DNA from: Pseudoflavonifractor sp. Marseille-P3106
GTDB taxonomy: Bacteria > Bacillota > Clostridia > Oscillospirales > Oscillospiraceae
DNA length: 64,000 nt
NCBI GenBank assembly: GCA_900169975.1
Contig: LT827126.1
Span: 744,001 to 808,000, forward strand
Direction: 5' to 3'
A program made the translations under genes and the position numbers. Of the stretch, positions 1 through 8,546 are shown in pieces (position 1 is the first letter of the stretch; the number at the start of each line of letters is the position of its first letter). The notes under the pieces were generated by a model that saw only the letters and a program-made list of their open reading frames with translations, had not been told where the DNA came from and did not search any database.

Positions 1-1187
1 GCGGAGGCGGTCTCCACCGCCTCCTTCTGACGCAGGGCCTCCATCTCTCCGGCCAGCGTCCCCGCCGAACGGCTCAGATCGTCGGACTCCTGCCGGAAGC
101 CCTCCAGCCGGGCGCCCAGCGCGGCCAGCTCCGTCCCGATCTCCTCCAGCCGGGCCTTGCGCTGGGCGATCTGCTGATCCACGGAGCCGGTCCGTCCCTC
201 CTGGGCCTCCAGCTCCCGGCGGAGACGGTCCGCATTTTCCAGGTCGTTCTGAATGTTGGCCCTCAAAACGGCGATGGCGTTCTCACACTCGTTGGCGTCG
301 GCCTGACGGCCCATCATGGTGAAGCGGACGCCCTCAGCGTCCACCTCCTTCTGGTGCATCCGGGCAGAGAGCTCCTCGGCGGCGGCGTAAAGCCGCTCTA
401 CCTCCGCCTGGGCCTCCCCCTTCTGGCGGACGGCGTTTTCATAGTCGGCGGAGAGCTTGATGGCTCCGGTGCGCACCCGCTCCAACTGCTCCAGCCAGAG
501 GGAGATCTCCAGCCCCCGCAGCTCGTCTCGCAGGATGAGGAACTTTTTGGCCTTCTCGGCGGACGCCCGCAGCGGCTCCACCTGGAGCTCCAGTTCATCG
601 ATCTTGTCGTTGATGCGGGTGAGATTCTCCTCGGTGCGCTCCAACCTCCGCTCCGCGTCCTCCTTGCGGTGGCGGTAGCGGGAAATGCCCGCAGCTTCTT
701 CAAAGATTTCCCGGCGGTCCCCGGACTTGACCGACAGGATCTCGTCGATCTTGCCCTGGCCGATGATAGAGTATCCCTCCCGGCCCAGGCCGGTATCCAT
801 AAACAGCTCATTGACATCCTTGAGCCGGACCGAGCGGCGGTTGATGTAGTACTCGCTTTCCCCAGAGCGGTAATAGCGCCGGGTGACCATGACCTCGCTC
901 TCTTCCAGGTGGGGGAAGATATGCCCTGTGTTGTCCAGCACCAGTGAGACCTCGGCGAAACCCACCTGCTTGCGCCGGGCGGTGCCGCCGAAAATGACAT
1001 CCTCCATCTTGCCGCCCCGGAGCGCCCGGGTGGACTGCTCCCCCATGACCCAGCGGATGGCGTCGGAGATATTTGATTTTCCGGAGCCGTTGGGGCCGAC
1101 GATGGCGGTCACCGCCTCTCCGAAGGTCAGCACAGTCTTGTCCGGAAAGGATTTGAATCCCTGGATCTCCAGTGCTTTTAAGTACAC
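1..1187 (-). CDS. smc: Chromosome segregation ATPase SMC, N-terminal part (cut by window edge)
   Basis: Structural maintenance of chromosomes protein, which with ScpA/ScpB compacts and segregates the nucleoid. About 395 residues are present: the N-terminal ATPase head and the start of the first coiled coil. The Walker A motif GPNGSGKS lies at residues 31-38, followed by RWVMGEQS; from about residue 170 the sequence is charged and heptad-like (RRLERTEENLTRINDKIDEL), as expected for the coiled coil. The start is GTG at 1185-1187, preceded by an AGGTGGG ribosome site, and a TTGCAA-17-TATAAT promoter lies upstream. The C-terminal hinge, second coil and Walker B lie beyond position 1. rnc is its usual neighbour; here two opposite-strand genes lie between them. 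Confidence 0.96.
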   Translation of the reverse strand, partial: MYLKALEIQGFKSFPDKTVLTFGEAVTAIVGPNGSGKSNISDAIRWVMGEQSTRALRGGKMEDVIFGGTARRKQVGFAEVSLVLDNTGHIFPHLEESEVMVTRRYYRSGESEYYINRRSVRLKDVNELFMDTGLGREGYSIIGQGKIDEILSVKSGDRREIFEEAAGISRYRHRKEDAERRLERTEENLTRINDKIDELELQVEPLRASAEKAKKFLILRDELRGLEISLWLEQLERVRTGAIKLSADYENAVRQKGEAQAEVERLYAAAEELSARMHQKEVDAEGVRFTMMGRQADANECENAIAVLRANIQNDLENADRLRRELEAQEGRTGSVDQQIAQRKARLEEIGTELAALGARLEGFRQESDDLSRSAGTLAGEMEALRQKEAVETAS

Positions 1188-1224
1188 GGTCCCACCTCGC
1201 TTCGTCAAAGGTTATGAATAAAAT

Positions 1225-1253
1225 ATTATATCAATTTTTCTCCGTCATTGCAA
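1225..1253 (-). promoter_or_regulatory. Promoter of smc
   Basis: On the minus strand TTGCAA (1248-1253) and TATAAT (1225-1230) are separated by 17 bp, and the GTG start of smc follows about 38 bases downstream. It stands back to back with the promoter of the plus-strand gene pair. Confidence 0.65.
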
Positions 1254-1271
1254 ACTGTTTTCCCGGGTTTC

Positions 1272-1300
1272 TTGTCTTATTTCCATTCCTGTGGTATCAT
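1272..1300 (+). promoter_or_regulatory. Promoter of the YhhN-like/DUF1461 gene pair
   Basis: TTGTCT (1272-1277) and TATCAT (1295-1300) with a 17-bp spacer, 40 bases before the GTG start at 1341. Confidence 0.55.
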
Positions 1301-1340
1301 AGCCGTAAATCCACCCATTGCGGCGGGGAGGTTCGGACGT

Positions 1341-1979
1341 GTGACACGGTATCGGGAACAAATCTTTCCGGCGGCTGCCGAAGCTCTCTGGCTGGTCTTT
1401 CTCTTTCTGGATCTGACCCGAATGGCGGACAGCACCCCTGTCAAGTTCGCGGCCATCTGTCTTTGCCTGGCCACCGCCTGCACTGGAGCCGTCTCCTTGG
1501 ACGGACGGCTGGTGGCCCTGGCCCTCGGCTTCACGGTTGGGTCAGACTGGTTTCTGCTGGTGCGGGACGACCACTACCTGCTGGGCCTGGCTCTCTTCTC
1601 CGTGGTCCAGCTTCTCTACGCTCTGCGCCTCTTACGCCTCCGTGGGAACCGTCTCTGCCCTTGGGGTCTGGCACTCCGCCTGGCCGCCTTGGCCGCCGGA
1701 GCACTGCCGGGCCGCCGGGATCCCGTGGTTGGCCTGTCCGTGTTCTACTTTGCCAACCTGGCAGTCAACACCGCCGAGGCCTTTTCCCTGCATCCCTTTG
1801 ACCGCAAGCAGCGGCGCTTCGCCTTCGGCCTGCTGCTCTTTGTGGGGTGCGATCTGTGCGTGGGAGGCTGGAATTTGGGTCTTTTCCCCGCCTTCACCCG
1901 GGTGGGGATGTGGTTTTTTTACCTCCCCTCCCAAGTCCTCATCGTCCTCTCCCAGCGGCTGAAAGGAGAATCCCCATGA
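1341..1979 (+). CDS. YhhN-like (lysoplasmalogenase family) integral membrane protein
   Basis: About 212 residues, mostly hydrophobic helices with very short loops, around seven or eight membrane segments. Segments such as SDWFLLVRDDHYLLGLALF and LLLFVGCDLCVGGW, with an acidic residue in the membrane next to small residues, resemble the YhhN/TMEM86 family that hydrolyses lysoplasmalogens; this is a weak resemblance judged by eye. An ATG at 1248 is in frame, but the GTG at 1341 has a GGGGAGG ribosome site at a good distance and begins right before the hydrophobic part, so I use it. The stop overlaps the next start (ATGA), so the two genes are co-translated. Confidence 0.6.
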   Translation: MTRYREQIFPAAAEALWLVFLFLDLTRMADSTPVKFAAICLCLATACTGAVSLDGRLVALALGFTVGSDWFLLVRDDHYLLGLALFSVVQLLYALRLLRLRGNRLCPWGLALRLAALAAGALPGRRDPVVGLSVFYFANLAVNTAEAFSLHPFDRKQRRFAFGLLLFVGCDLCVGGWNLGLFPAFTRVGMWFFYLPSQVLIVLSQRLKGESP

Positions 1980-2665
1980 GACCGTCCAAATTCCTCTCCG
2001 CTCTCTGCTCCCTCCTGCTGGCTCTTTTTCTTCTGACGGCGGCCATCGCCGTCCCCATCCTCTGCCGCCCCCTCTACTACGCCCAGATCGACGCCTTGGA
2101 TCTGACAGAGAACACCGGCTGGGACGAGGAGACCATCCGAGGGGCTTACGACCAGGTGATGGACTATCTGGTGGGAAATGCCCCCTTCGGCACCGGCAAA
2201 TTGAAGTGGTCGGAGAGCGGAAGGGCCCACTTTGCCGACTGCCGGGTCCTGTTCCGGCTGGATTTCGCTCTTCTGGGCGTCTCCGCCGCCGGGCTGCTCC
2301 TGCTGGGTGCGCTCCGGTGGGGAAAGCGGATCTCCCTGCACCGCTTTTGCGGCCGCAGTCCCGCCTTCTGGGCCCTTGTCGGGATGACGGCGGTCCTTCT
2401 GGCCCTTCTCTGCTGGGCGCTTGTGGACTTTGAAAGCCTCTTCACCGCCTTCCACACGGTTTTTTTCCCGGGGAAGAGCAACTGGATCTTCGACTGGCGG
2501 ACCGACGAGATCATCCTCATTCTCCCGGAGGCCTTTTGGGCCCGGTGCGGCGCAGTCGTCGCGGCCCTTGCCTTCGGCGGAGGCGCGCTTCTGACGGCGG
2601 TGTGCGAATGGCTCCACTGGCGGCGCTCGCCGAAATCGGTCTATGAATCGGCAAAACTCCTGTAA
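1976..2665 (+). CDS. DUF1461 / TIGR01906 family integral membrane protein
   Basis: 229-residue membrane protein with a hydrophobic N-terminus (about 6-30), an external loop, and three further membrane segments (about 95-113, 130-150, 190-215). The family hallmark is seen at residues 159-173, FHTVFFPGKSNWIFD, followed by a TDEII segment before the last helix. The molecular role of the family is not known to me. The start ATG at 1976 overlaps the upstream stop, and a GAAAGGAG ribosome site lies inside the upstream gene. The longer in-frame extension back to 1847 is a shadow inside the upstream gene. Confidence 0.85.
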   Translation: MRPSKFLSALCSLLLALFLLTAAIAVPILCRPLYYAQIDALDLTENTGWDEETIRGAYDQVMDYLVGNAPFGTGKLKWSESGRAHFADCRVLFRLDFALLGVSAAGLLLLGALRWGKRISLHRFCGRSPAFWALVGMTAVLLALLCWALVDFESLFTAFHTVFFPGKSNWIFDWRTDEIILILPEAFWARCGAVVAALAFGGGALLTAVCEWLHWRRSPKSVYESAKLL

Positions 2666-2675
2666 ACACGCAGGA

Positions 2676-2711
2676 AGGGCCGGGGACACCGTGGTGTCCC
2701 CGGCCCTGTTA
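2676..2711. terminator. Bidirectional terminator between DUF1461 gene and rnc
   Basis: A 14-bp perfect stem (AGGGCCGGGGACAC with its complement, 2676-2707) followed by a short T-rich stretch. It lies between convergent genes and can serve both. Confidence 0.8.
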
Positions 2712-3380
2712 TTATGCTCCCAAATGGGCGATGGCCGCCTTGGCCGCCATCTGCTCGGCCTCTTTCTTGCTGTGCCCCGAGCCCGCGCCCACAGCTTTTC
2801 CGTTGAGCTCCACCTCCACAGAAAAGGTCTTGGCGTGGTCTGGGCCGCTCTCGCCGGTGAGGCGGTAAGTCAGCACACGGCCGCTCTCCCGCTGTACCAG
2901 CTCCTGAAGCGCAGTCTTGTAGTCCCGGCTGGTGCTCTTCTCGCTCTCCTTGTCCAGGATAAAGCGCTGCACGATCTTCCGGGCCTCGGCCAGTCCCCCG
3001 TCCAGGTAGACGGCGGCCAGCACGGCCTCTACGGCGTCGGCGCGGATGGAGGGGCGCTCCCGGCCTCCGCCGGCCTCTTCCCCCCGGCCCAGCTTCAGGT
3101 AAGCCCCCAGATCCAGCAGGTCGGCCACCTCCACCAGGCTCTCCTCACACACCAGAGCAGCCCGGGTGCGGGTCAGATCTCCCTCCGGGAGATCCGGATG
3201 CTCTTTGTAAAGAAAATCAGCCGTCACCATGCCCAGCACGGAGTCGCCCAGAAACTCCAGGCGCTCATTGCTGCCCAGACTGCCCCGGTTCTCGTTGGCA
3301 AAGGAACTGTGGGTGAGGGCGTTTTCCAGCAGGGTGCGGTCCCGGAAGGAGTAGCCCAGCTTGGCCTCCAATGTCTTCAT
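2712..3380 (-). CDS. rnc: Ribonuclease III
   Basis: Double-strand-specific endoribonuclease that processes rRNA precursors and structured RNAs. About 222 residues, the usual size. The catalytic signature ERLEFLGDS is at about residues 39-47, a second acidic cluster (RADAVEAVLAAVYLDGG) at about 113-129, and the C-terminal third (from about 150, SRDYKTALQELVQ to the end) is a double-stranded-RNA-binding domain ending in SKKEAEQMAAKAAI. GTG at 3386 is in frame two codons upstream; I prefer ATG at 3380. The start overlaps or abuts the acpP stop, so both genes are one operon. Confidence 0.96.
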   Translation of the reverse strand: MKTLEAKLGYSFRDRTLLENALTHSSFANENRGSLGSNERLEFLGDSVLGMVTADFLYKEHPDLPEGDLTRTRAALVCEESLVEVADLLDLGAYLKLGRGEEAGGGRERPSIRADAVEAVLAAVYLDGGLAEARKIVQRFILDKESEKSTSRDYKTALQELVQRESGRVLTYRLTGESGPDHAKTFSVEVELNGKAVGAGSGHSKKEAEQMAAKAAIAHLGA

Positions 3381-3382
3381 AT

Positions 3383-3616
3383 TCACTCGTCCAGTTTGTT
3401 CCGGAGGTAATTCACCAAATCACCCACGGTGAGGATGGTGTTCAGGTCTTCCTCTCCCATCTCCTCGATGTCGAACTCCTCTTCCAGAGCCATGGACAGC
3501 TCCACGATATCCACAGAATCGGCGCCCAGATCCTCGAAGCTGGTCTCCTCAGTGATCTCGTCAGCCTCCAGGCCGAACTGTTCGGCCAAAAGTTTGGCCA
3601 CTTTCTCAAAAATCAT
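3383..3616 (-). CDS. acpP: Acyl carrier protein
   Basis: 77-residue, strongly acidic carrier of growing fatty acids. The phosphopantetheine attachment serine lies in the motif [10 protein letters not shown] (Ser34 with this start). The in-frame ATG at 3634 gives a six-residue extension (MGVRFA) not usual in the family; ATG at 3616 has a GGGAG ribosome site 11 bases upstream and gives the normal length. It is followed directly by rnc and preceded by plsX, a classic fatty-acid/phospholipid arrangement. Confidence 0.95.
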   Translation of the reverse strand: MIFEKVAKLLAEQFGLEADEITEETSFEDLGADSVDIVELSMALEEEFDIEEMGEEDLNTILTVGDLVNYLRNKLDE

Positions 3617-3661
3617 TGCAAATCGAACTCCCATCTTGTCGTACTGCTTCTAAGCATTATG

Positions 3662-3690
3662 ATAATAGGCAATCTCTCCCTGCCTGTCAA
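3662..3690 (-). promoter_or_regulatory. Promoter of acpP-rnc
   Basis: On the minus strand TTGACA (3685-3690), a 17-bp spacer and TATTAT (3662-3667). It lies between the plsX stop and acpP and would give an acpP-rnc transcript independent of plsX. Confidence 0.7.
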
Positions 3691-3698
3691 GGGGAAAA

Positions 3699-4748
3699 TC
3701 AAATTTTCTCGGTCACTTCGTCCGTCTTGTTCACCGGCAGGCGCATATACGCCACGTTTTCCGTAATATTTTCGATGGTGCCGGAGGCGGCAAATTTAGC
3801 CGCCTGCGCGATGGCGTTTTTAATGGCGTAGTCGTCGGAGGAACCGTGGGCCTTGATGACGGGCCGGGAGATCCCGATGAGCGGGGTACCTCCGACCTCT
3901 CGGGAGTCCATCAGCTTCTTGAAGTCCCGCAGGCCGCCGGAGACCAGTACCGCCCCCAGCTTGGTGCCCACGTTCTTCTTAAACATCTTTTTCAGCTCCC
4001 CGGACAGGAACAGCGCCGTCCCCTCCAGAGTCTTGAGGAAGATATTTCCGGAATAGCCGTCGCAGACGATGACGTCCGCCGCGCCCAGAACCGCGTCCCG
4101 GGCCTCCACATTGCCGATGAAGTGGATGCGGCCCTCATCCGCCGCCTTTTTCAGCAGGGCGTAGCTCTCCCGCTGAAGCGCACCCCCTTTGCTCTCCTCG
4201 GCGCCGATGTTCAGCAGACCCACCCGGGGCTCCGGGCGGCCCAGAATGTGCTCGGCGTAGTAAGAGCCCATGAAGGCAAACTGGAGCAGATACTCCGGCG
4301 TACACTCGGCGGTCGCCCCGGCGTCGATGAGAAGGGCCCCGCCGTTGGGTGTGGGGATCTGGGGGGCCAGGGCGGCCCGGCGGATGCCCCGGATGCGTTT
4401 GGTCAACAGGGTGGCTCCCGACAGGAGCGCCCCGGTGGAACCAGCGGAGACAAAGGCGTCTCCCTTCCCGTCCTTCACCAGATTGAGTCCCACAGTGAGG
4501 GAGGAGTCCTTCTTCTCCTTGAAGGCAGTGGCGGGGTTGTCCTCCATCTCCACCACTTCGGAGGCGTGGACGATCTCAATGCCCGGGGGCGGGGCGTCGC
4601 ACCCCAGGTCCTGGAGCACGGCGAGGATCTCATCTCCCCGGCCCACCAGAGCCACCTCCACTCCCAGCTCCCGGACGGCCTCCACGGCCCCCTTGACGTT
4701 GGATACAGGGGCGTTGTCGCCGCCCATAGCGTCTACAATGATCTTCAT
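3699..4748 (-). CDS. plsX: Phosphate acyltransferase PlsX
   Basis: Converts acyl-ACP to acyl-phosphate, the acyl donor for PlsY, at the start of phospholipid synthesis. 349 residues, normal size. It begins with the family signature MKIIVDAMGGDNAP, and has the downstream blocks GSTGALLSGATLL and DGYSGNIFLKTLEGT. A strong AAGGAGG site precedes the ATG. It lies upstream of acpP, its substrate carrier. Confidence 0.95.
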   Translation of the reverse strand: MKIIVDAMGGDNAPVSNVKGAVEAVRELGVEVALVGRGDEILAVLQDLGCDAPPPGIEIVHASEVVEMEDNPATAFKEKKDSSLTVGLNLVKDGKGDAFVSAGSTGALLSGATLLTKRIRGIRRAALAPQIPTPNGGALLIDAGATAECTPEYLLQFAFMGSYYAEHILGRPEPRVGLLNIGAEESKGGALQRESYALLKKAADEGRIHFIGNVEARDAVLGAADVIVCDGYSGNIFLKTLEGTALFLSGELKKMFKKNVGTKLGAVLVSGGLRDFKKLMDSREVGGTPLIGISRPVIKAHGSSDDYAIKNAIAQAAKFAASGTIENITENVAYMRLPVNKTDEVTEKI

Positions 4749-4782
4749 GCTTCTTTTCCTCCTTGGCGTTTTCCCGGTTCCC

Positions 4783-6087
4783 TCACTCTGTGTCCAGCCC
4801 GGCCAGCGCTTCCAGGGCCCGCTGGGAAATGGCGGCGTTCTTTTCCCGTTTGCCCTTGATGCGGATCTCCAGTGGGGGGATGATGCCGAAATTCACGTTC
4901 ATGGGCTGAAAATCTGTGATGCTCTCATTGGAAACATAGAGGGCCAGGGCCCCGATGGCGGTCTCCCGTGGGAAGTCCACGGGGGCCTTCCCCGTCAGGC
5001 GGCGGGCCAGCTCGATGGCGCACAGCGCCCCGGAGGCGGTTGACTCCACATAGCCCTCCACGCCGGTGATCTGTCCGGCAAAGGCCAGCCTGGGCTCCTC
5101 CTTCACCCGGTAGTACCGGTCCAGGAACCCGGGGGAACGGAGATAGGTATTCCGGTGCATCACGCCGTAGCGCAGAAACTCGGCGTGGGACAGGGCTGGG
5201 GTCATGGAAAAGACCCGCTTCTGCTCCGGCCACTTCAGATGGGTCTGGAAGCCCACCAGATTGTAGACGCTCCCCTCCGCGTTGTCCCGGCGCAGCTGGA
5301 TCACGGCATAGGGCTCCCGCCCGGTGCGGGGGTCCCACAGCCCCTTGGGCTTGAGCGGGCCATAGCGCAGCGTGTCCTCCCCACGCCGGGCCATGACCTC
5401 CACCGGCATACAGCCTTCAAAGACACTCTTGTCCTCAAAGCCGTGGACGTCGGCCTCCTCGGCCTCGGTCAAAGCCTTCCAGAAGTCAAAATACTCCTCC
5501 CGGGAGAGGGCGCAGTTGATGTAGTCCGCAGTCCCCTTGTCGTAGCGGGAGGCGAACCACGCCTGATCCATGTCCACGCTCTCAAAGGAGACGAGGGGCG
5601 CGGCGGCGTCAAAGAAATTCAGGGTCCCGCTGTCGGGGAACCGGCGGCGGATGGCATCGGTCAATCCCTCAGAAGCCAGGGGCCCTGCAGCGACGATCAC
5701 CTGTCCCTCCTCCGGGAGCTCAGTGACCTCCTCTTCCCGGACCGTGATGAGGGGATGGCGGCGGATCTGTTCGGTGACGGCGGCGGAAAAGGCGTTGCGG
5801 TCTACCGCCAGCGCTCCGCCCGCCTCTACCCGATGGGCATCGGCACAGGCGAGGATGAGGCTGTCCAGGCGGCGCAGCTCCTCCTTCAGAAGGCCTGCCG
5901 CATTCTCCAGCTGGTCGGAACGCAGGGAGTTGGAGCAGACGAGCTCCGCAAAATCGGCGCTGTGATGGGCGGGGGTGCTCTGATGCGGCTTCATCTCCCG
6001 CAGCTCCACGGGGATGCCGCGTTTGGCCAGCTGCCAGGCGGCCTCGCAGCCGGCCAGGCCGGCGCCGATGATGATGACGGGATCCAT
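4783..6087 (-). CDS. trmFO: Methylenetetrahydrofolate-tRNA-(uracil-54-C5)-methyltransferase TrmFO
   Basis: FAD- and folate-dependent enzyme making ribothymidine at position 54 of tRNA, the folate-using counterpart of TrmA found mainly in Firmicutes. 434 residues. The N-terminal FAD-binding fold is plain (VIIIGAGLAGCEAAWQLA, residues 4-21), followed by AELVCSNSLRSD, a cysteine-bearing block typical of the family, and a C-terminal GYVESTASG segment. An AAAGGAG site precedes the ATG. It lies between topA and plsX on the same strand. Confidence 0.95.
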   Translation of the reverse strand: MDPVIIIGAGLAGCEAAWQLAKRGIPVELREMKPHQSTPAHHSADFAELVCSNSLRSDQLENAAGLLKEELRRLDSLILACADAHRVEAGGALAVDRNAFSAAVTEQIRRHPLITVREEEVTELPEEGQVIVAAGPLASEGLTDAIRRRFPDSGTLNFFDAAAPLVSFESVDMDQAWFASRYDKGTADYINCALSREEYFDFWKALTEAEEADVHGFEDKSVFEGCMPVEVMARRGEDTLRYGPLKPKGLWDPRTGREPYAVIQLRRDNAEGSVYNLVGFQTHLKWPEQKRVFSMTPALSHAEFLRYGVMHRNTYLRSPGFLDRYYRVKEEPRLAFAGQITGVEGYVESTASGALCAIELARRLTGKAPVDFPRETAIGALALYVSNESITDFQPMNVNFGIIPPLEIRIKGKREKNAAISQRALEALAGLDTE

Positions 6088-6112
6088 GGCGCGCTCTCCT
6101 TTCAGGGGTCAT

Positions 6113-6135
6113 TCACAGGCGCGGCGCGCCTGTGA
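6113..6135. repeat. Near-perfect 23-bp palindrome between topA and trmFO
   Basis: Arms TCACAGGCGCG and CGCGCCTGTGA separated by one base. It begins one base past the topA stop. No T-run follows on the minus strand, so it is not a standard terminator. Confidence 0.6.
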
Positions 6136-6136
6136 T

Positions 6137-8524
6137 TCAAGTCTCTTCCGCAGGCTTTTTCGCCGCGGATCTCCTCGCGGCCGGTTTTTTGGCCGCAGGC
6201 TTCTTTTCGGCGGCTTTCTTGGCCGGTGCCTTCTTCGCCGTTGGTTTCTTTTCAGCGGCTTTCTTAACGGGCATCTTTTTAGCAGCCGGTTTTTTCGCCG
6301 TTGTCTTCTTCCCGGCCGGCTTCTCTTCCGTAGGCGTCCCCTCCGCCGGGGCGGCAGTGTTCTCCCCTTCTCCGGCGGTCTTTTTCTTATAGTAGCCCCG
6401 CTGATCCTCCGGGAGAAACTCGGGACAGTCCGGGTTGGCGCAGAAGGGCTTGCGGGCCCCCCGTCCGGAGCGCTTGAACAGGGTCTTGCCGCAGGCGGCG
6501 CACACGTCCGCCGTGGGCACGTCCCAGGTCATAAAGTCGCACTTGGCATGGGGGTTTCCCTCCCGGACCACGTTGAACTCACAGCCGTAGTAGGGATATC
6601 CCCGCTTGGAGGTCTTTTTCAAAATGCGGCCGCCGCACTTGGGGCACTTGCCCGGCATCTCCACCACGATGGGCTGCGTATAGCCGCACTCCGGCCAGCC
6701 GGGGCAGGCCAGGAACCGGCCGAACCGGCCGGATTTAAACACCAGATTCCGTCCGCACAAGGGGCAGATCTCCTCGGAGACCTCGTCGGGAACCTTGATG
6801 CGCTCCCCGTCCAGATCGCTCTCCGCCCGCTCCAGCTCCTGGGAAAAATCCTCGTAAAAACGGCGGAGCAGCGCCTTCCAGTTCTCCTTTCCGTTCTCCA
6901 CCCCATCCAGGTTTTCCTCCATCTGGGCGGTGAACGCATAGTCCACGATGTCGGGGAACTTGTCCTTCATCAGGCCGGTGACCACCTCGCCCAGGGGCGT
7001 GGTGCGCAGGTACTTGCCCTCCTTCACCACATACTCCCGGCCCTCGATGGTGGAGATGGTGGGGGCGTAGGTGGAGGGCCGGCCGATCCCCTTTTCCTCC
7101 AGGGCCTTGATGAGGCTGGCCTCGGTGTATCGTGCGGGGGGCTGGGTGAAGTGTTGCTCGGGCTTGAGCCCCTTGAGCTCCAGCGGCTCCCCCTCCTTCA
7201 GATCAGGCAGGGGGGACTGGTGGAGCTCCTCCTCCTCGTCCTTTCCCTCCACGTAGACCGCCGTGTAACCGGCGAACTTCAGCGCGGTGTGGTTGGCCCG
7301 GAAGCGGTACCCGGCGGAGGCCGCCTCGATGGTGACCGAGTCGTAGATGGCGGAAGCCATCTGGCAGGCCAGGAAGCGGCTCCAGATGAGCTTATAAAGG
7401 CGGAACTGCTCCGCAGTCAGGTCCTTTTTGATGTTCTCAGGGACCAACTCCACGCTGGAGGGGCGGATGGCCTCGTGAGCGTCCTGTGCGCCGGACTTGG
7501 TCTTATAGCGCCGGGTCTCCGGGGGATAGTAGTCCTTCCCGTAGCGGCCCAGGATAAACTGTTTGGCGGCATCCACCGCCTCGTCCGACAGGCGCAGGGA
7601 GTCGGTTCTCATGTAGGTGATGAGACCCACCGTGCCCTCTCCGGTAATGTCCACGCCCTCGTAGAGCTGCTGGGCGATGGCCATGGTCCGCCGGGGCGCC
7701 ATACCCAGCTTCCGGCTGGCCTCCTGTTGGAGGGTAGAGGTGGTGAAGGGGGGCGCGGGATTGCGGGTCTTGTCCTGCCGTTTGACCCCTGTAACAGTAA
7801 AGGTACCCGCCTTTACCTCGGACATGACGGCATTTACCTCTTCCTCGCTGTGGAGCTCCTGCTTTTTCTCCTTGCCGTAAAAGCCTGCGGTGAATCGGCC
7901 CATGTTGGGGCGCACCCGCTCCAGATCGGCGTCCAGAGACCAGTACTCCTGGGGAACAAAGGCCCGGATCTCCTCCTCCCGCTCGCACACCAGCCGGGTG
8001 GCCACGGACTGGACCCGTCCGGCGGAGAGGCCCCGGCGGATCTTCCGCCACAGCAGCGGGGAGATCTGGTAGCCCACCACCCGGTCCAGCACCCGCCGGG
8101 CCTGCTGTGCGTCCACCAGATCCATATCCAGCTGCCGGGGGGCAGCAATGGACTCGTTGACCACCTTCCTGGTGATCTCATTGAAGGTGACCCGGAAGGT
8201 CCGGTCGTCCGGCAGCTCCAACATCTCCTTCAGGTGCCACGAAATGGCCTCTCCCTCTCGGTCAGGGTCGGTGGCGAGAAAGACTTTGTCACTTTTCCTG
8301 GCGGACTTTTTCAGGTCGGAGATGATCTCCTCCTTGCCCTTGATGGGCTGATAGTCCACGGCAAAGTCGTGTTCCACGTCCACGCCCAGCTTGCTCTTGG
8401 GCAGGTCCCGGACATGGCCCATGGACGCCACGACCTCATAGCCGGGGCCCAGATATTTGGTTATGGTCTTCGCCTTGGCAGGCGATTCCACAATCACCAG
8501 GTTGTTCTTTGTTTTGGAAGCCAC
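6137..8524 (-). CDS. topA: DNA topoisomerase I (type IA)
   Basis: Relaxes negatively supercoiled DNA by single-strand passage. With the GTG start at 8522-8524 the protein has 795 residues; that start has a GGAGGG site and avoids overlapping dprA, whereas the longer in-frame GTG at 8566 would overlap it. The Toprim acidic motif DPDRE is at residues 86-90 and the catalytic tyrosine is Tyr304 in GLITYMRTDS. Three zinc ribbons follow (CPLC..., CPKC..., CAAC...). The last 75 or so residues are a lysine/alanine/proline tail of repeated KKPAAKK-like units, resembling histone H1 tails, probably for nonspecific DNA binding. Confidence 0.96.
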   Translation of the reverse strand: MASKTKNNLVIVESPAKAKTITKYLGPGYEVVASMGHVRDLPKSKLGVDVEHDFAVDYQPIKGKEEIISDLKKSARKSDKVFLATDPDREGEAISWHLKEMLELPDDRTFRVTFNEITRKVVNESIAAPRQLDMDLVDAQQARRVLDRVVGYQISPLLWRKIRRGLSAGRVQSVATRLVCEREEEIRAFVPQEYWSLDADLERVRPNMGRFTAGFYGKEKKQELHSEEEVNAVMSEVKAGTFTVTGVKRQDKTRNPAPPFTTSTLQQEASRKLGMAPRRTMAIAQQLYEGVDITGEGTVGLITYMRTDSLRLSDEAVDAAKQFILGRYGKDYYPPETRRYKTKSGAQDAHEAIRPSSVELVPENIKKDLTAEQFRLYKLIWSRFLACQMASAIYDSVTIEAASAGYRFRANHTALKFAGYTAVYVEGKDEEEELHQSPLPDLKEGEPLELKGLKPEQHFTQPPARYTEASLIKALEEKGIGRPSTYAPTISTIEGREYVVKEGKYLRTTPLGEVVTGLMKDKFPDIVDYAFTAQMEENLDGVENGKENWKALLRRFYEDFSQELERAESDLDGERIKVPDEVSEEICPLCGRNLVFKSGRFGRFLACPGWPECGYTQPIVVEMPGKCPKCGGRILKKTSKRGYPYYGCEFNVVREGNPHAKCDFMTWDVPTADVCAACGKTLFKRSGRGARKPFCANPDCPEFLPEDQRGYYKKKTAGEGENTAAPAEGTPTEEKPAGKKTTAKKPAAKKMPVKKAAEKKPTAKKAPAKKAAEKKPAAKKPAARRSAAKKPAEET

Positions 8525-8546
8525 AGTATCCCTCCGCGGTTCGTAT

